Below, piece by piece: positions 33,268 to 44,097 of a DNA stretch of 64,000 nucleotides. The notes beneath the pieces were generated by a model. It had not been told where the DNA came from, did no database searches, and worked only from the letters and a program-made list of their open reading frames with translations. The position numbers and the translations under genes are program-made. Every line of letters begins with the position of its first letter. Position 1 is the first letter of the stretch. The stretch is taken from positions 175,868,400-175,932,399 of the forward strand of contig CM041292.1 in the NCBI GenBank assembly GCA_023052935.1. The letters are read 5' to 3'. This DNA is from Piezodorus guildinii. Its lineage: Eukaryota > Arthropoda > Insecta > Hemiptera > Pentatomidae.

Positions 33268-35221
33268 TGAATGTATTAATGACCAGCTTACCGTGCCTAA
33301 AGCATTAAAAACCGAAAAGGATTTAGAAGAAGCGGTTGAACTTTTCACCTCAACCATCCAAGAAGCTGCCTGGTCCTCACAAGAAATAAAAAGAAGGCAA
33401 GGAGTAAGTTTACCGTCCTACCCTCAATACATCAGGGACCTAATAAGAGCCAAGAGACGATCACGAAAACAATGGCAAACTAACAGACTTCCTTCAGACA
33501 GACGAACCTTCAACAAACTTAATAATGAACTGAAGCGAGAAATACGAAAATTTAAACAAACTAACTTTGACAAATATCTGGAAAACTTGACAACGGACGA
33601 CAGCAGTCTTTGGCGACATACCAAGCGCCTCCTAAAACATCGCGAAGTGTCCGTCCCATTGAGAAAAGATGATGGTTCTTGGGCTGTGTCGGACAAAGAG
33701 AAATCTGTAATTTTTGCTGACTATCTTTTAACTGTTTTTAAAACTCACACAGACTTAACAGACATACAACACGAAAATTATGTGCAGAAAGTCTTAGACT
33801 CACCTCTTCCTATGTCCTTTCCGCCAAAAACCTTTACTCCTTCTGAAGTATCAAGACAGATTATGAAAATGCCAAAAAAGAAGACTACTGGTTATGACCT
33901 TATCACTGCTGAGATACTACAAAAAATCCCCAGAAAAGCTTTAGTCTTCCTTACAACACTGTACAATGCTATACTTAGGACAACTAAATTCCCTATTCAA
34001 TGGAAATATTCTTCAATTTCAATGGTACATAAACCTAACAAAGACAAACATAGACCTGCCTCTTATAGACCTATTAGCCTTCTTCCGGTATGTTCGAAAA
34101 TATTTGAAAAACTGCTGTACGAACGGATTATTAACATACTGACAGACCACGACATATTACCAGATCACCAATTCGGATTTCGCTCTTTTCATTCCACAAC
34201 ACAACAGCTACACAGAGTTACCGACTACATTACTACTGCACTAGAACTAAAACAGTACGCATCTGGAGCTTTTTTGGATGTTACTCAGGCTTTTGATAGA
34301 GTATGGCACCAGGGTCTTCTTTTTAAACTAAAACCTATACTTCCATGCACATATTACTTAGTTTTACAATCTTTTCTCTATGACCGTTTCTTCTCTGTCC
34401 GACAGGGTTCTGAGACCTCATCAATAAAACCAATCTCTGCAGGTGTACCCCAAGGTTCTATCCTTGCCCCTCTTCTCTACTTAATATACACATATGACTT
34501 ACCAACAGACCAAAACATCTTAACTGCGATATATGCCGACGACACTGCAATTATTACGAGAAACACAGACCCTAAACAAACCAGTATGATATTACAACAC
34601 CATTTGGACAACGTACAAAACTGGTGTAAGAAATGGAAGTTAAAAATTAACCATGACAAGTCACTACATATTACATTTACACTTAGACGCGGAATCTGCC
34701 CTTCAGTTTACATAGACAATAACCCTTTACCGCAAACAAATACAGTAACGTACTTAGGACTAATATTTGACAAAAGATTGACATGGGGCCCACACGTCAA
34801 GACAAAACGTAAAACGCTAAACTTTCGACTTAGACTATTATATTCAATATTACATAGACGTTCTAAATTATCCACCAGACAGAAACTAAATGTTTACACT
34901 TATTTATTAAAACCAATATGGACTTACGCTTGCCAAATATACGGACCCGCTAAGAAGACACACATACGAAAAATACAAATCTTTCAATCGCAATTTTTAA
35001 GACTAGCAATGAACTCACCACCATATGTATCAAACGATACCCTACACACTGACTTACGTATTCCAACTACAATAAACCACATTCGACTGACTTACAAACG
35101 ATTTCACGACAAACTAAATGGACATAGAAACAAACTTGTACAAAACATGGCTACAACTGACATACCATACATAACTCGGCGTAGGCTGAAAAGGAGTTGG
35201 ATGAGGGACCTCCTAGCCTGA
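33248..35221 (+). pseudogene. Jockey-A ORF2, reverse transcriptase domain (657-codon open frame)
   Basis: This is a reverse transcriptase for target-primed reverse transcription. A linker (~residues 1-190) is followed by fingers ('KKTTGYDLITAEILQKIPRK', 'ASYRPISLLPVCSKIFEKLL', 'DHQFGFRSFHSTTQQ'), palm ('GAFLDVTQAFDRVWH', 'GVPQGSILAPLLY', YADD at 34532-34543), and thumb ('YLGLIFDKRLTWGPH', 'PIWTYACQIYG'). 'RRRLKRSWMRDLLA' ends the frame. It is free of stops over 657 codons and retains every RT motif. The ATG at 33248 is only the first Met of the surviving frame; the native product is fused to the endonuclease. There is no RNase H domain, as in Jockey-clade elements. Confidence 0.92.
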
Positions 35222-35436
35222 AAAAATAGTTTGTTTTTGAATGTCAGGAGGATGCACCACTGGGTACTATCTCCCTCATGCCAACCCATGCTATGTTTAT
35301 CAAATAGAACTCATTTGCTGATTGTAACATATACAGGTGCAAATAAAAATATTAAGATAAAAAAAAAAAAAAAAAAAAAAAAATATATTATATGTATTTG
35401 TCAATTTTTTAGTGTTTAAAAATATGGTTATCTATG

Positions 35437-35437
<1 letters not shown>

Positions 35438-35488
<51 letters not shown>
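35438..35488. repeat. (AC)n microsatellite
   Basis: About 24 AC units with one CG variant near the right end. It follows the Jockey-A target-site duplication by ~35 bp. Confidence 0.95.
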
Positions 35489-35493
<5 letters not shown>

Positions 35494-35544
35494 TCTATAG
35501 TTAAATTTGGGATGCGGTCCTTAAAAAAACGGTCTAAATATATT

Positions 35545-35680
35545 TATTTTAAAACATTTTATTGATATTTACAACTGTACTTATAGTAAATATCGTATCA
35601 ATTAGTAAATGGGCTAATTTACACTTATGCGAGTGAAAATGTCTTGTGAAAAAACTACCCAGTGGTAGCACTTCAAACTC
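35545..35680 (-). mobile_element. Jockey-B 3' UTR fragment, antisense (copy 1)
   Basis: On the minus strand it reads 'gaagtgctaccactgggtag' … 'cagttgtaaatatcaataaa', matching the 3' UTR of Jockey-B (24535-24655). It contains only UTR sequence, so it is an extremely short insertion. It abuts a second antisense copy. Confidence 0.8.
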
Positions 35681-35848
35681 TTTTTTTTTTGTATACATAT
35701 TTATTGATATTTACAACTGTATTATTATATACAACAAGTAAATGTGATGGACATAGTAAACTGACATGAAATACATGTAGAGACGCTACCCATTGGCAGC
35801 ACTCTAGAAGTATTTTAAACCATCTTCTTTTCAGACGCCTCGGGGAAA
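35680..35848 (-). mobile_element. Jockey-B 3' end, antisense (copy 2)
   Basis: A T-run at 35680-35690 (poly(A) on the minus strand) is followed by the full 3' UTR, and the last codons give a 'RRLKR'-type end at about 35825-35848. It closely resembles 24485-24660. Two antisense 3' ends lie side by side, either as independent hits at one site or one nested in the tail of the other. Confidence 0.85.
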
Positions 35849-35869
35849 TGTCAGGAATGGAAGAGGATG

Positions 35870-36020
35870 ACAGAATAGAAACTAGTGGATTAGAGTGGAA
35901 ATGGAGTTTTTCATGGAATGAATGATACCTGGTTCGGGCTAATTCAGAAACATATGGGACATTAAGGTCTTAATGGATGAGCTTATTCGTGACAAAGTAA
36001 GGAGCGTTAAGACTTCAAAT
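35870..36020. repeat. Dispersed repeat shared with 10345-10500
   Basis: Ordered similarity to 10345-10500 over ~150 bp ('aactagtgg', 'acctggttc', 'cattaagg', 'atggatgag', 'cgtgac'). Both copies are diverged. Neither encodes a recognisable protein, and the repeat type is unknown. Confidence 0.55.
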
Positions 36021-36039
36021 TCTAAATATGAAATCTTAT

Positions 36040-36085
36040 TTTTTAGTGTGCTGACGTTTTGGCCAGAATTATAGGTTATCATCAC
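36040..36085 (-). other. Hammerhead-like motif, antisense
   Basis: The complement reads 'cgtgatgataacctataatt' … 'ggccaaaacgtcagc', with the same CTGATGA/GAAAC-like spacing as at 13373, but the core is changed to GTGATGA and AAAAC. Low confidence. Confidence 0.25.
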
Positions 36086-36125
36086 GGCGACTAAAGCTGA
36101 ATAATTTTGAACTGATAAAGCAAAA

Positions 36126-36365
36126 TCTGGTGAGCGCAACACTTTCACCTATGGAGTAGACAAAAGTTTTAATTATTAAATTGGTTCGATTAATTGCAAT
36201 AATCTTTTTATTCCACACTTTTATCCGTTTTTTACTATCTTCCTTTATATCATACAAATTTGTTTATTAGATAATATTTATTTTAATTTTTTTAGCTTTT
36301 CAGTAATACATTATACTATAATATAAGAATAGTAACATTGACTATTCTTGTGCTCGGAAAAAAAA
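36126..36365 (+). mobile_element. H-family left part, cut by an RTE relic
   Basis: The terminus 'tctggtgagcgcaacacttt' is at 36126. Similarity continues weakly through 'tttagcttttcagtaatac' at about 36290-36310, and the RTE relic begins at about 36366. No right half is recognisable beyond the relic. Confidence 0.6.
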
Positions 36366-37430
36366 AAAATGTTTCCTAAATGTTACACCATCTCCTTATT
36401 GACTTCCGTCAGGCTTATGATAGTGTAGACAGAGAAAAATTATTGAAGGCATTACAGTCACTAAGAATACCCAGCAAGTTAATAAGACCGGCTAAGATGA
36501 CCCTGGAAAGGACGAATTGTAAGATGAAAACTAGATTGGACATCTCAAATAGCTTTTGGGTTAATAGTGGCTTAAGAAAAGGAGACCCATTATCAACAGT
36601 ACTGTTAAACCTCGCCCTAGAAGCTGCCATCAGAAAAATAAGGACAAACCCAGGGGCACCATTTACAACAGGCTCACACAGCATATGGCTTATGCTGATG
36701 ATGTAGTCATCACAGGGATGAACAAAGCAGCTCTGGTGGGTGCTGTAAAGCAATTCAAGAGAGCAGCACAAGATTTAGGACTTGAAGTGAATGCAGAAAA
36801 GACTCAGTTTATGAAAACTTCAGGGCAGACAGAAGAGAGAGGAGATGTTGTGGAGGTGGGTGAAAACACGTTTCAGAGCTGCAGTACATTCAAGTACCTA
36901 GGAGGTGTTGTGGCGGAGAAGAATAACTTAGAAGTAGAAATTAAGGGAGGTATGGTAGCAGGACCCAGATGTTTCTATGACCTTCAAAAAGCTCTCCGAT
37001 ACAAAAGTCTTTCCAGGAAAGCAAAGCTCATGCTATACAAAACAATAATTAGGCCGGTTGTAATGTACGGCAGTGAGACGCGGACCCTAACTAAAGAAAG
37101 CAGAAGAGCTCTACTGGTTTGGAAGAGGAGTATACTGAGACCGTAAAAGAAGAACACAGGTGGAGAATCAGAAGCAACGCCGAACATACATAATTGTTTG
37201 GAGAGTCTGATATCCTCTGTGCTATTAGGAAAAGCAGGCTCAAATGGTTAGGGCATGTGGAAAGGATGGATCCCTGTAGGCTGCCTATATTGCTGCACCA
37301 GGAGGGCAAAGGAAAAGGGGCAGACCAAGGCGACGGTGGATTGAGGACTTGGAGAAGGATGGGAGTTGGAAATTGGAAGAGTCTTGCCGGAGAGATTTGC
37401 TTGATAGTCATGGAAGATTAGTTGATACAT
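36366..37430 (+). pseudogene. RTE-type LINE relic, frameshifted
   Basis: The order of motifs is that of the RTE at 28809: 'HHLLIDFRQAYDSVDR', 'GLRKGDPLSTVLLN', then after a frameshift at about 36660 'YADDVVITG' (36689-36715), 'FKYLGGVVAEKNN', 'YGSETRTL', and 'WKRSILRP'. After further shifts come 'RLKWLGHVERMDPCRLP' at 37220-37290 and an RP-rich tail ending near 37425. At least three frame disruptions make it dead. It belongs to a different subfamily from 28809. Confidence 0.9.
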
Positions 37431-38008
37431 GATTGGAACTAAAAATAGTCTCTAAGCTATTTTTCTCCTCAAAACTAATGTAATTTTTTTTCGATCGTTT
37501 TCTAAATTAAATACTTAAAATGACTTTTGTTGCTCAAACATCAGGAACACGGAGATAGGCTCTTCACCTACTGAAGGCACTATATAAACCAGTGAAAGAA
37601 GACAAAAAGTGTTTTTAATTTCCAAAATGTAAATACATATTTATTTAATATAAATTTTAACCTTTGAAAAATATTTTATAATGTTGCTATATATAATATG
37701 ATTAATCAACTAAGAATAAGAGGCTTAAAATGCTACCTTAAGACACTATCGTCCCAAAAGCCAATAATATCCTGCATTAGTGATAAAGTATAGAAGTTTG
37801 AGAAGAATAAGTCAGAACAGACAAAGGCTACAATAGATGTCGGATCATCCTGGAATGAAAAGAGACCTAGAGGTAGGGCGAAATCATATAAAAATCTATC
37901 TTAACAGGGTACCATAATATGGTATGGCATTTGGCAAGTATACGGCTCTAGTCCTATATTTAATGATATAACTGGACCTATATTTAATGACATCATCTGG
38001 ACAATCTT
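37431..38008. other. AT-rich DNA, nothing recognised
   Basis: No coding motif or window-internal repeat is found between the RTE relic and the next H terminus. Confidence 0.4.
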
Positions 38009-38740
38009 ACTTTCACTTACCTATATTTGAAATATATAAGGGGTACTCACTACGTTTGCTATAGCATGCTATTTGTGCTATTGTGCTAAACCCACCAATT
38101 TTATACAGGAAATAACTGCAGAAACTCGAAGGATTTAGCAAAATAACACAAATAGCATGCTATAGCAAACGTAGTGAGTACCCCTATTGTAAGGAAAAGT
38201 ATTGCGATCGTGAAAAGTTTCGAATTTGGGTCCAAATTACCAAATGTGGTAAGTTTAGCATGAAAACGAAGCCACTTTATACCATTTTGCCTTCTTTTAA
38301 AATTTTCTTTAAAATGTCTCTATTGGTTATTTATTAAACGGGATATGTCGTCGTGAAATTCAATGGGCTTCATAAGATAAAGTTTAATTCGAATTGAAAT
38401 TGTCTGATAGGGCTTAAATGCTGATATTTTAATTTCTCTTCTTCTGAAGTATCTTTAATTTTATATATTCGAAAAAAAATTATCATATCATCATGCAAGC
38501 ATTGATATAAAACGGCTAACTATACATGTTGAATGAATTTGAAGAAAAAATAAAAGACGAAATATTTTTTTTTAATGTAATGTTTTTTTTTTAATAATAT
38601 AACAGTAATATAATATACCGTTTGAAAGATAAGGATTTTCCATAAAATATTATCTTATATACAAAATTTTAAAAGGTAATGGAGAGTGACGAATAGGCAT
38701 ATACCAATTACTAATAACATTTAGTTTGTTACAAATTATA
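38009..38740 (-). mobile_element. H-family copy with a nested TIR element
   Basis: It begins 'actttcacttacctatattt' at 38009, is interrupted at 38039-38185, and then continues 'ttgtaaggaaaagtattgcgatcgtg'. It runs to about 38740 with internal deletions (the GT run and flanking ~60 bp are shortened). The left terminus of the element is lost at the junction with the LINE relic at ~38780. Confidence 0.85.
38039..38185. mobile_element. 147 bp MITE with 50 bp terminal inverted repeats
   Basis: The ends aggggtactcactacgtttg and its complement form inverted repeats of 50 bp with two mismatches, leaving a ~47 bp centre. It interrupts an H copy precisely, and the H sequence resumes on the right, so it is a real insertion. 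The target-site duplication is ambiguous (TA or a 3 bp TWA-type). That and the GGG-start would fit PIF/Harbinger, but hAT and others are not excluded. It carries no coding sequence and needs a transposase from elsewhere. Confidence 0.85.
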
Positions 38741-38784
38741 TCATGCATGCTTTGCTTATGGATCGGCTTGTTTTCGAACTCTAA

Positions 38785-39352
38785 ATAAGCTAGATACAGT
38801 GCACCATATGGGCATCAGAAACGCAACCGGAGCATTCCAAAGAAGCCTATTTCTTAGTCTATGCGCCGAAGCAAACCTCCGCTTTCCTTTAGAAGAAAAA
38901 AACTAGCTGTGAACTACATATCGAAACTAATGCTCCAATCTGATCATCCTACCCATAGCTCCATATTTAAACCAAAATTCACAAATGCTTTTAGAAACAA
39001 ACTAACACACCCTCCCTTTAACAGAAAGAATGTCTTCCGCCATCGATTTCCTTAAAAGCATACCTATCTACAAACCAGAACCTTTAACCCTCCATGGATT
39101 TACCAACCCCCCAATATTATGTTTGGCTTGTCATGATTACTCAAAACCAACACGTCCCCATCCGAATACAAAAATGAATTCACCAATCTGCTCCATACTC
39201 TTCCGGATACCTTTTTAATCTATACAGATGGAACAAAATCAGAATAATCTACAGCCTGTCCATTCGTTACACACAATTAAACATACAAAATAAAACTACA
39301 TAAACTATGTAACATTTATGCTGCAGAGCTTCAAGCAATAGTTTTAGCTTTA
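38785..39352 (+). pseudogene. LINE relic with RNase H domain (I/LOA/R1-type)
   Basis: Bases 38785-38875 translate to 'LDTVHHMGIRNATGAFQRS', the RT-to-RNase H linker signature (LD.VH..GLR.ATGAFRTSP). The next frame gives 'PPLSFRRKKLAVNYISKL' (38876-38935), and after further breaks 'IYTDGTKSE' (about 39218-39245) and 'YAAELQAIVLALH' (about 39318-39355). The last two are the Asp- and Glu-bearing motifs of RNase H. RNase H places this LINE outside the Jockey and RTE groups. The two listed open pieces (38861-39055, 39030-39218) are fragments of it. The reading frame is broken at least four times. Confidence 0.8.
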
Positions 39353-39445
39353 CATTGACAGGGCTTAAATGCCGATATTTTAAATGTTCTTCGTCTAACG
39401 TACCTTCAATTTTGTAGATTCGAAATTGTTTTTATTCAAACTAAA
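39352..39445 (-). mobile_element. H-family internal fragment
   Basis: 'gacagggcttaaatgccgat' through 'ttttgtagattcgaaattg' matches the middle of H copies exactly in order. It abuts the RNase H relic, so the LINE and H sequence were joined by deletion or insertion. Confidence 0.75.
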
Positions 39446-40082
39446 ACAGCTTCAAAACAGTATATCCCAGCGACAAATTCTACGTCATAAGAAATATTAT
39501 TTATTAAGTTTTTTTTTTTTATAGAAAACACTAACAGATGTAGACCATGTCAAGAATTTATATTTTTTCGGTTGTATAAAACGGAACACCAAGTATAGAA
39601 CATTAGCTAAAATACATACCCATATTAAAAAGAAGTAAAATAATTTCATTATAATTAATATTTAACCATTGGGAAATCTGGAAGAAATTTAGTATTCATG
39701 AGGGTCTAGAAGAAATAGATAAGTTAACTATTCATTGCCGATCATGTAGGTCTTCATCTGGGCATCTCACGTCACCACAATTAGCAAAATCAAGAAGAAA
39801 TTTTAAAAAAGGAATAAGCTTTCTTCGTATGACCCGAAGGGGAATATGCAACAAGGATCTCAGAATCAACTGATGCACCGAAAAATGATAATATATTCTG
39901 ATTGTCCGAGAATAAAAACAGTAATACATAGGTATAATATAGCGCATAAAAGGGCGAGATTACAGAAATATTAATATTTAACGAATAATTTTTTAAAATT
40001 CATTGTAGAGCAACATATAAGTTATTGGTTTAATTAATAATATTTACTTTTAGGTTATTTCCAGATATTTTCACTAAAACTA

Positions 40083-40863
40083 TTGGGTTGTTTCCACAAT
40101 TTAGCATACCTCCAAATATGAATATGTAAACACGCGATTTTCGAGTAATATTTTTGTACGAGTTTAAACTCGGCCATTCAGGAGCTGAGGCCGCTAGAAA
40201 TATTTGCAAGGCGTTTGGGGAAGGGAGTGCTAATGAACGGACCATTCGCCGTTGGTTTGCTAAGTTTTCAGCTGGGGATACCGACATGGAAAAATGACCC
40301 CGAGGAAGACCTCCGTCCGTAATAGACAACGATGTCCTCAAACATACAGTAGAAGGAAAGCCCTACCTACCAAACAGTTAAAGGACTCTCACCACAACTA
40401 AATACAAGTTTATCCACCGTTTCCAGACATTTAAATTGTATTGGGAAAGTAAAAAAGCTTGATACATGGGTACCTCATGATCTCATTGAGCGGCAGCAAG
40501 ACCCCATCATATTTCAAAACATACCGTGCAAAAATTGAAAGACTGGACTACGAAGTTCTTCCGCACCCAACATATTCTCCCGACTTGTCTCCAACAGATT
40601 ACCACCTGTTCAGGAATTGAGACAACTTCGTCAAAGGAAAACTTTTTGAAAATGATGATCTAGTTAAAAGTGCGTTTTCAGATTTTGTTTCACTTCAAAG
40701 CTTAGAGTTTTTCAGTTCGGGGATAAAAAAGTTGATGTCACGTTGGGAAATATGTGTAGAAAAAGAAGGTAAATACTTCGAATAAAATTATCTTGTTTCC
40801 ATATCGTATTTTTAATAAAAATCCTTTACCTTAAAAACGGACTTTTCATGTGACACAACCCAT
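40083..40863 (+). pseudogene. mariner transposon, internally deleted
   Basis: The ends ttgggttgtttccacaa and the complement of cacatgtgacacaacccat-like sequence form imperfect inverted repeats, flanked by TA (40081-40082, 40864-40865). The transposase relic begins at about 40150: 'LGHSGAEAARNICKAFGEGS', 'TIRRWFAKFSAGDTDMEK' (a helix-turn-helix DNA-binding part), 'PRGRPPSV', and 'KKLDTWVPHDLIERQQ' near 40460-40500. After a deletion of the catalytic centre it resumes 'LPHPTYSPDLSPTDYHLFR' at 40559-40617. The total of ~780 bp compares with ~1.3 kb for complete mariners. The deletion removes at least one catalytic Asp, and several stops are present. The antisense open frame here is a shadow. Confidence 0.9.
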
Positions 40864-40875
40864 TAGATATATATT

Positions 40876-40993
40876 TGTTAAATCATTTAACGTCACTTTA
40901 TGCTAATGTGTCGAATCGGACGATCTCATAGAGCTAGTACTAAATTTTAGTAGGGTTTAATTAGGATAGGAATCTTTAACGAGTACCTGCTAG
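40876..40993 (-). repeat. SINE (S2) tail fragment, antisense
   Basis: 'cgtcactttatgctaatgtg' through 'gaatctttaacgagtacctg' matches the tail half of S2. The tRNA-like head is absent. It lies 12 bp right of the mariner. Confidence 0.75.
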
Positions 40994-42207
40994 ATGTAGG
41001 TTTTTTTATTTCATAAGGTTGTTTAACCTACTTGTAAAGAACGCTCTAGTGATTTCGCCCAAGGCCAATTCATAATTATAACGCGAAGAACGTATTTTTG
41101 ACGGTTTAAATGTAAATTATTACTTCTTTTAATTACCGCTAGCTGCCAAATATGAGTTAATATATAACGTAACCACGCTAAATTAAAATCGAGCGTTGAA
41201 CTTACTTTGAATTGGTGTCAAATCGATTTGGAAACTGATCTACTCACCTGAAACATAAAAAAGTATACTTTAATCTAACAAATACATTTGAAAACTAGTA
41301 AAATGCTATAATAAAAATTGATAAGTGGTATATGATGGCTCGTGTAGGGATGTAAATAAATAAACATTTCCATGAATCTAAAATATAAATATGAAAAGCA
41401 AATCTATAACAATGGTTTCCCTCAATACGTTTTTTTTTCTTTACTTTAATTTGAATTATTCATGAGGTTATTTATTTATTTATCATTGGAAAACTTTTTT
41501 GGCCTACTAGAGACCTGCTTTGTGAATCTACAAACTATTTGTTTAATAGAGGTTTAATTAGTTGACCTTTTAAGAATTACAGGAAGGAATTAGTCAGAAT
41601 GGCGGCCAGTGAATGAAAAAATAAAACCTTGCAAGGGTGCAATTTGCTTGAGGTGTCATGTTTAAAAAATCTCTATCTGAACTATTTAAAGTTTATCTTT
41701 TTGGAAGTTTCAGTTCGTCGTAACGAAAAGTGCAATTAGAAAGAAAATATGTTTATTTCACAACGTAAATTTTTTATTATATTTAATTATCGGCAGAAAC
41801 GAAAAAATAAATCAAAATTAAATAAGTTTATTTATTGACAATTTTAAAGTTAAGCACAGACAACTGAAAATTTAATTTTTCCGCATAATGAAAACTTGAT
41901 TGATATGTATTTATTCAAAAACTACAGAAACAATCCGATTTTATTCAGTTAATTACTAGTTTATATTTCAAATAAACCATTTAATTAAATTTTAAAAGTT
42001 AAATTAGGTTTCTATAGGAATATGATTCAGTTTACAGTGTAACATCTCCTTTCATGAATTAGTATTAAATTTGAAATAATTAATAAGAATGTTAGTTTAT
42101 AGATTTATAACAAGTTACCATTTAAGGTAGCAACTTAGTTACAATTCGGTACGTAATATTGTTTCTAACATTTCTCGTGCTAAATGAAAGAATATTACAT
42201 GTACGAT
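40994..42207. other. AT-rich DNA with one dispersed-repeat match
   Basis: Bases 41185-41330 resemble 2298-2450 (see that entry). Otherwise no repeat or gene is recognised. The frame at 42159-42347 overlaps an H copy and is a shadow. Confidence 0.4.
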
Positions 42208-42789
42208 CTCATCAAAATGAGCTTACCAGAAGAAGCACTTTATACCATGCATTTTGCACCTTTTTTCGATTTTCTCGAAAACGGTTCCGACGGTTTTGTT
42301 TAAACAATGCCGATATTTTAAATTTTCTTCCCCTAAAGTACCTTTAATTTTGTAGATTCAATAATAATAACTAGATTATCTTGTTAACGCTGATGAAAAA
42401 CAGGTAAATATATAAATTGAATAAATTCGATACCCAACTAAAGGAGAAAATAGAAAAAAATATTTTTTTAATGCAATTTTTCGTTTTTGAACATAAGAGC
42501 AGTAATATACATGTATGATATACCGTTGGAAAGCTAAAGATTTTAGACAAAATTTCATCTCATACACAAGCTTTTAGAAGTTAATGGAGAGTGATGAAAA
42601 GAAGATAAAACTAACTGATTATTTAAGATAATATAATAGATTTTTTAATAAAACACATGTTTATATATGAATTCAATTTGATTAATTCCTTAATAATTTC
42701 ACGTATTTTTATCTCTAACTGTATTTGAAAATTCTTTCATTTATTTTAAAAATGGAGGTAAGTGAAAGTCGTGTGTTGCCCGCACCAGA
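42208..42789 (-). mobile_element. H-family copy (left-truncated), first of a head-to-tail pair
   Basis: From 'catcaaaatgagcttaccag' to the terminus 'gtgttgcccgcaccaga' at 42789, with a ~95 bp internal deletion at about 42305. After only seven T's the next complete copy starts at 42797 in the same orientation. Confidence 0.9.
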
Positions 42790-42796
42790 TTTTTTT

Positions 42797-43673
42797 ACTT
42801 TCACTTACTATATATAATAAGGGAGAGTATTGCGATCGTGAAAATTTCCGAATTCCATTTTTCAACGGAAATACACATTTTAGGGTTCCCTGGGTCCAAA
42901 TAACCAAGTCCCGCAAAAAGGTCTGTGTGTGTGTGTGTTTGGTAACTCCCGGGCGGAAACGGTAAGTCCTATGAAACTGAAATTTCATATTTGAGACAAC
43001 TATACATCTGAGGCGTGACAAAACTTTTTTCATCAAAATGAGCTTACCAGAAGAGGCACTTTATACCATGAATTTCGCACCTTTTTTCGATTTTCTCAAA
43101 AACGGTTTCGACGATTTTGATTAAGCTCGCTATACCAATGTAAAATTTAATAGACGTTAATATCATGTAGTTTTCATCCTGATTAAAATGGCGTGACAGG
43201 GCTTAAATGCCGATATTTTAAATTTTCTTCCTCTAAAGTACCTTTAATTTTGTAGATTCTTTAAAAACAAACAAATTATCTTGTTAGCATTGATAAAGTA
43301 TGTAAATTGTGCGAATTTAAAAAGCAACTAAAGGAGAAAAATGTTTAGTGTAATTTTTTGTTTTTGAACATAAGAGCAGTAATATACATGTATGATATAC
43401 CGTTGGGAAAGCTAAAGATTTAAAAAAAAAATATTATCTAATACACAAGAGCTTGTAAAAGTTAATAAAGAGAGATGAAAAGCCGATAAGACTAACTGAT
43501 TATTTTAGATAAATATATAATAAATTTTTTAATAAAACACATGTTTCTATAGAAATTCTATTTAATTAATTACTTAATAGTTTTAATAATTTTTATCTCT
43601 AACTGTATTTGAAATGTTTTCAATCGATTTATAAAACGGAGGTAAGTGAATGTAGTGTGTTGATCGCACCAGG
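42797..43673 (-). mobile_element. H-family element, complete (877 bp), second of the pair
   Basis: It starts actttcacttactatatata (42797) and ends 'gtgttgatcgcaccagg' (43673), with every internal block in order: 'ccaagtcccgcaaaaagg', GT run 42923-42938, 'gggcggaaacggtaagtcc', 'cgttgggaaagctaaag'. The last base of the right terminus is changed (ccagg for ccaga). It is suitable with 27336-28199 for building a consensus. Confidence 0.9.
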
Positions 43674-44097
43674 TTTTTAAGACTTATTGTTATATTCAGA
43701 AAACTTATTGTTCCCGTATACAGAAAAAAGGTATTCTAATGTATTTTACTAGTAAAACTTGATGAAAGTTTTTCCCTAAATCATGGTGAAAAACATATCA
43801 AAATCCGTATTGAGGATAAGATAAGATACATAAAAAATATAAATAAATAAAATACAGAAATAACAAAGGCTTCAATTTTATTTGGTTTACGAAATAATAA
43901 AGTTCTATAGTATTATAACAACTTACAATTTACGTTAATAACGCAATAATGGTTCTAAAATCTTACGCATTGATTGAATTTAACTAGCACGATCCTGTAC
44001 GATCCAGGCCACCTTGAACTGTTATAACCTCCCTCTTTCCCAATAACATATATTAACACGTTCATGGGCTTACAAAAACCTTATATCAACTTGTACA

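Larger units (their letters stand above)
30907..35383 (+). mobile_element. Full-length Jockey-A LINE
   Basis: It is flanked by an 18 bp perfect duplication, tatattatatgtatttgt (30889-30906 and 35384-35401), and ends with ~24 A's. This fixes the element at 4,477 bp: 5' UTR 30907-31269, ORF1, endonuclease, RT, and 3' UTR 35222-35358. The long identical duplication indicates a fairly recent insertion. A frameshift in ORF1, another between endonuclease and RT, and two changed endonuclease catalytic residues disable it. The ORF1 stop overlaps the ORF2 start by 11 bases (32518-32528), implying translational coupling or reinitiation. Confidence 0.95.

Noticed and set aside
40030..40341. 103-codon antisense frame
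   Set aside because: It is the complement of the mariner transposase N-terminal region, whose plus-strand frame shows the real motifs.
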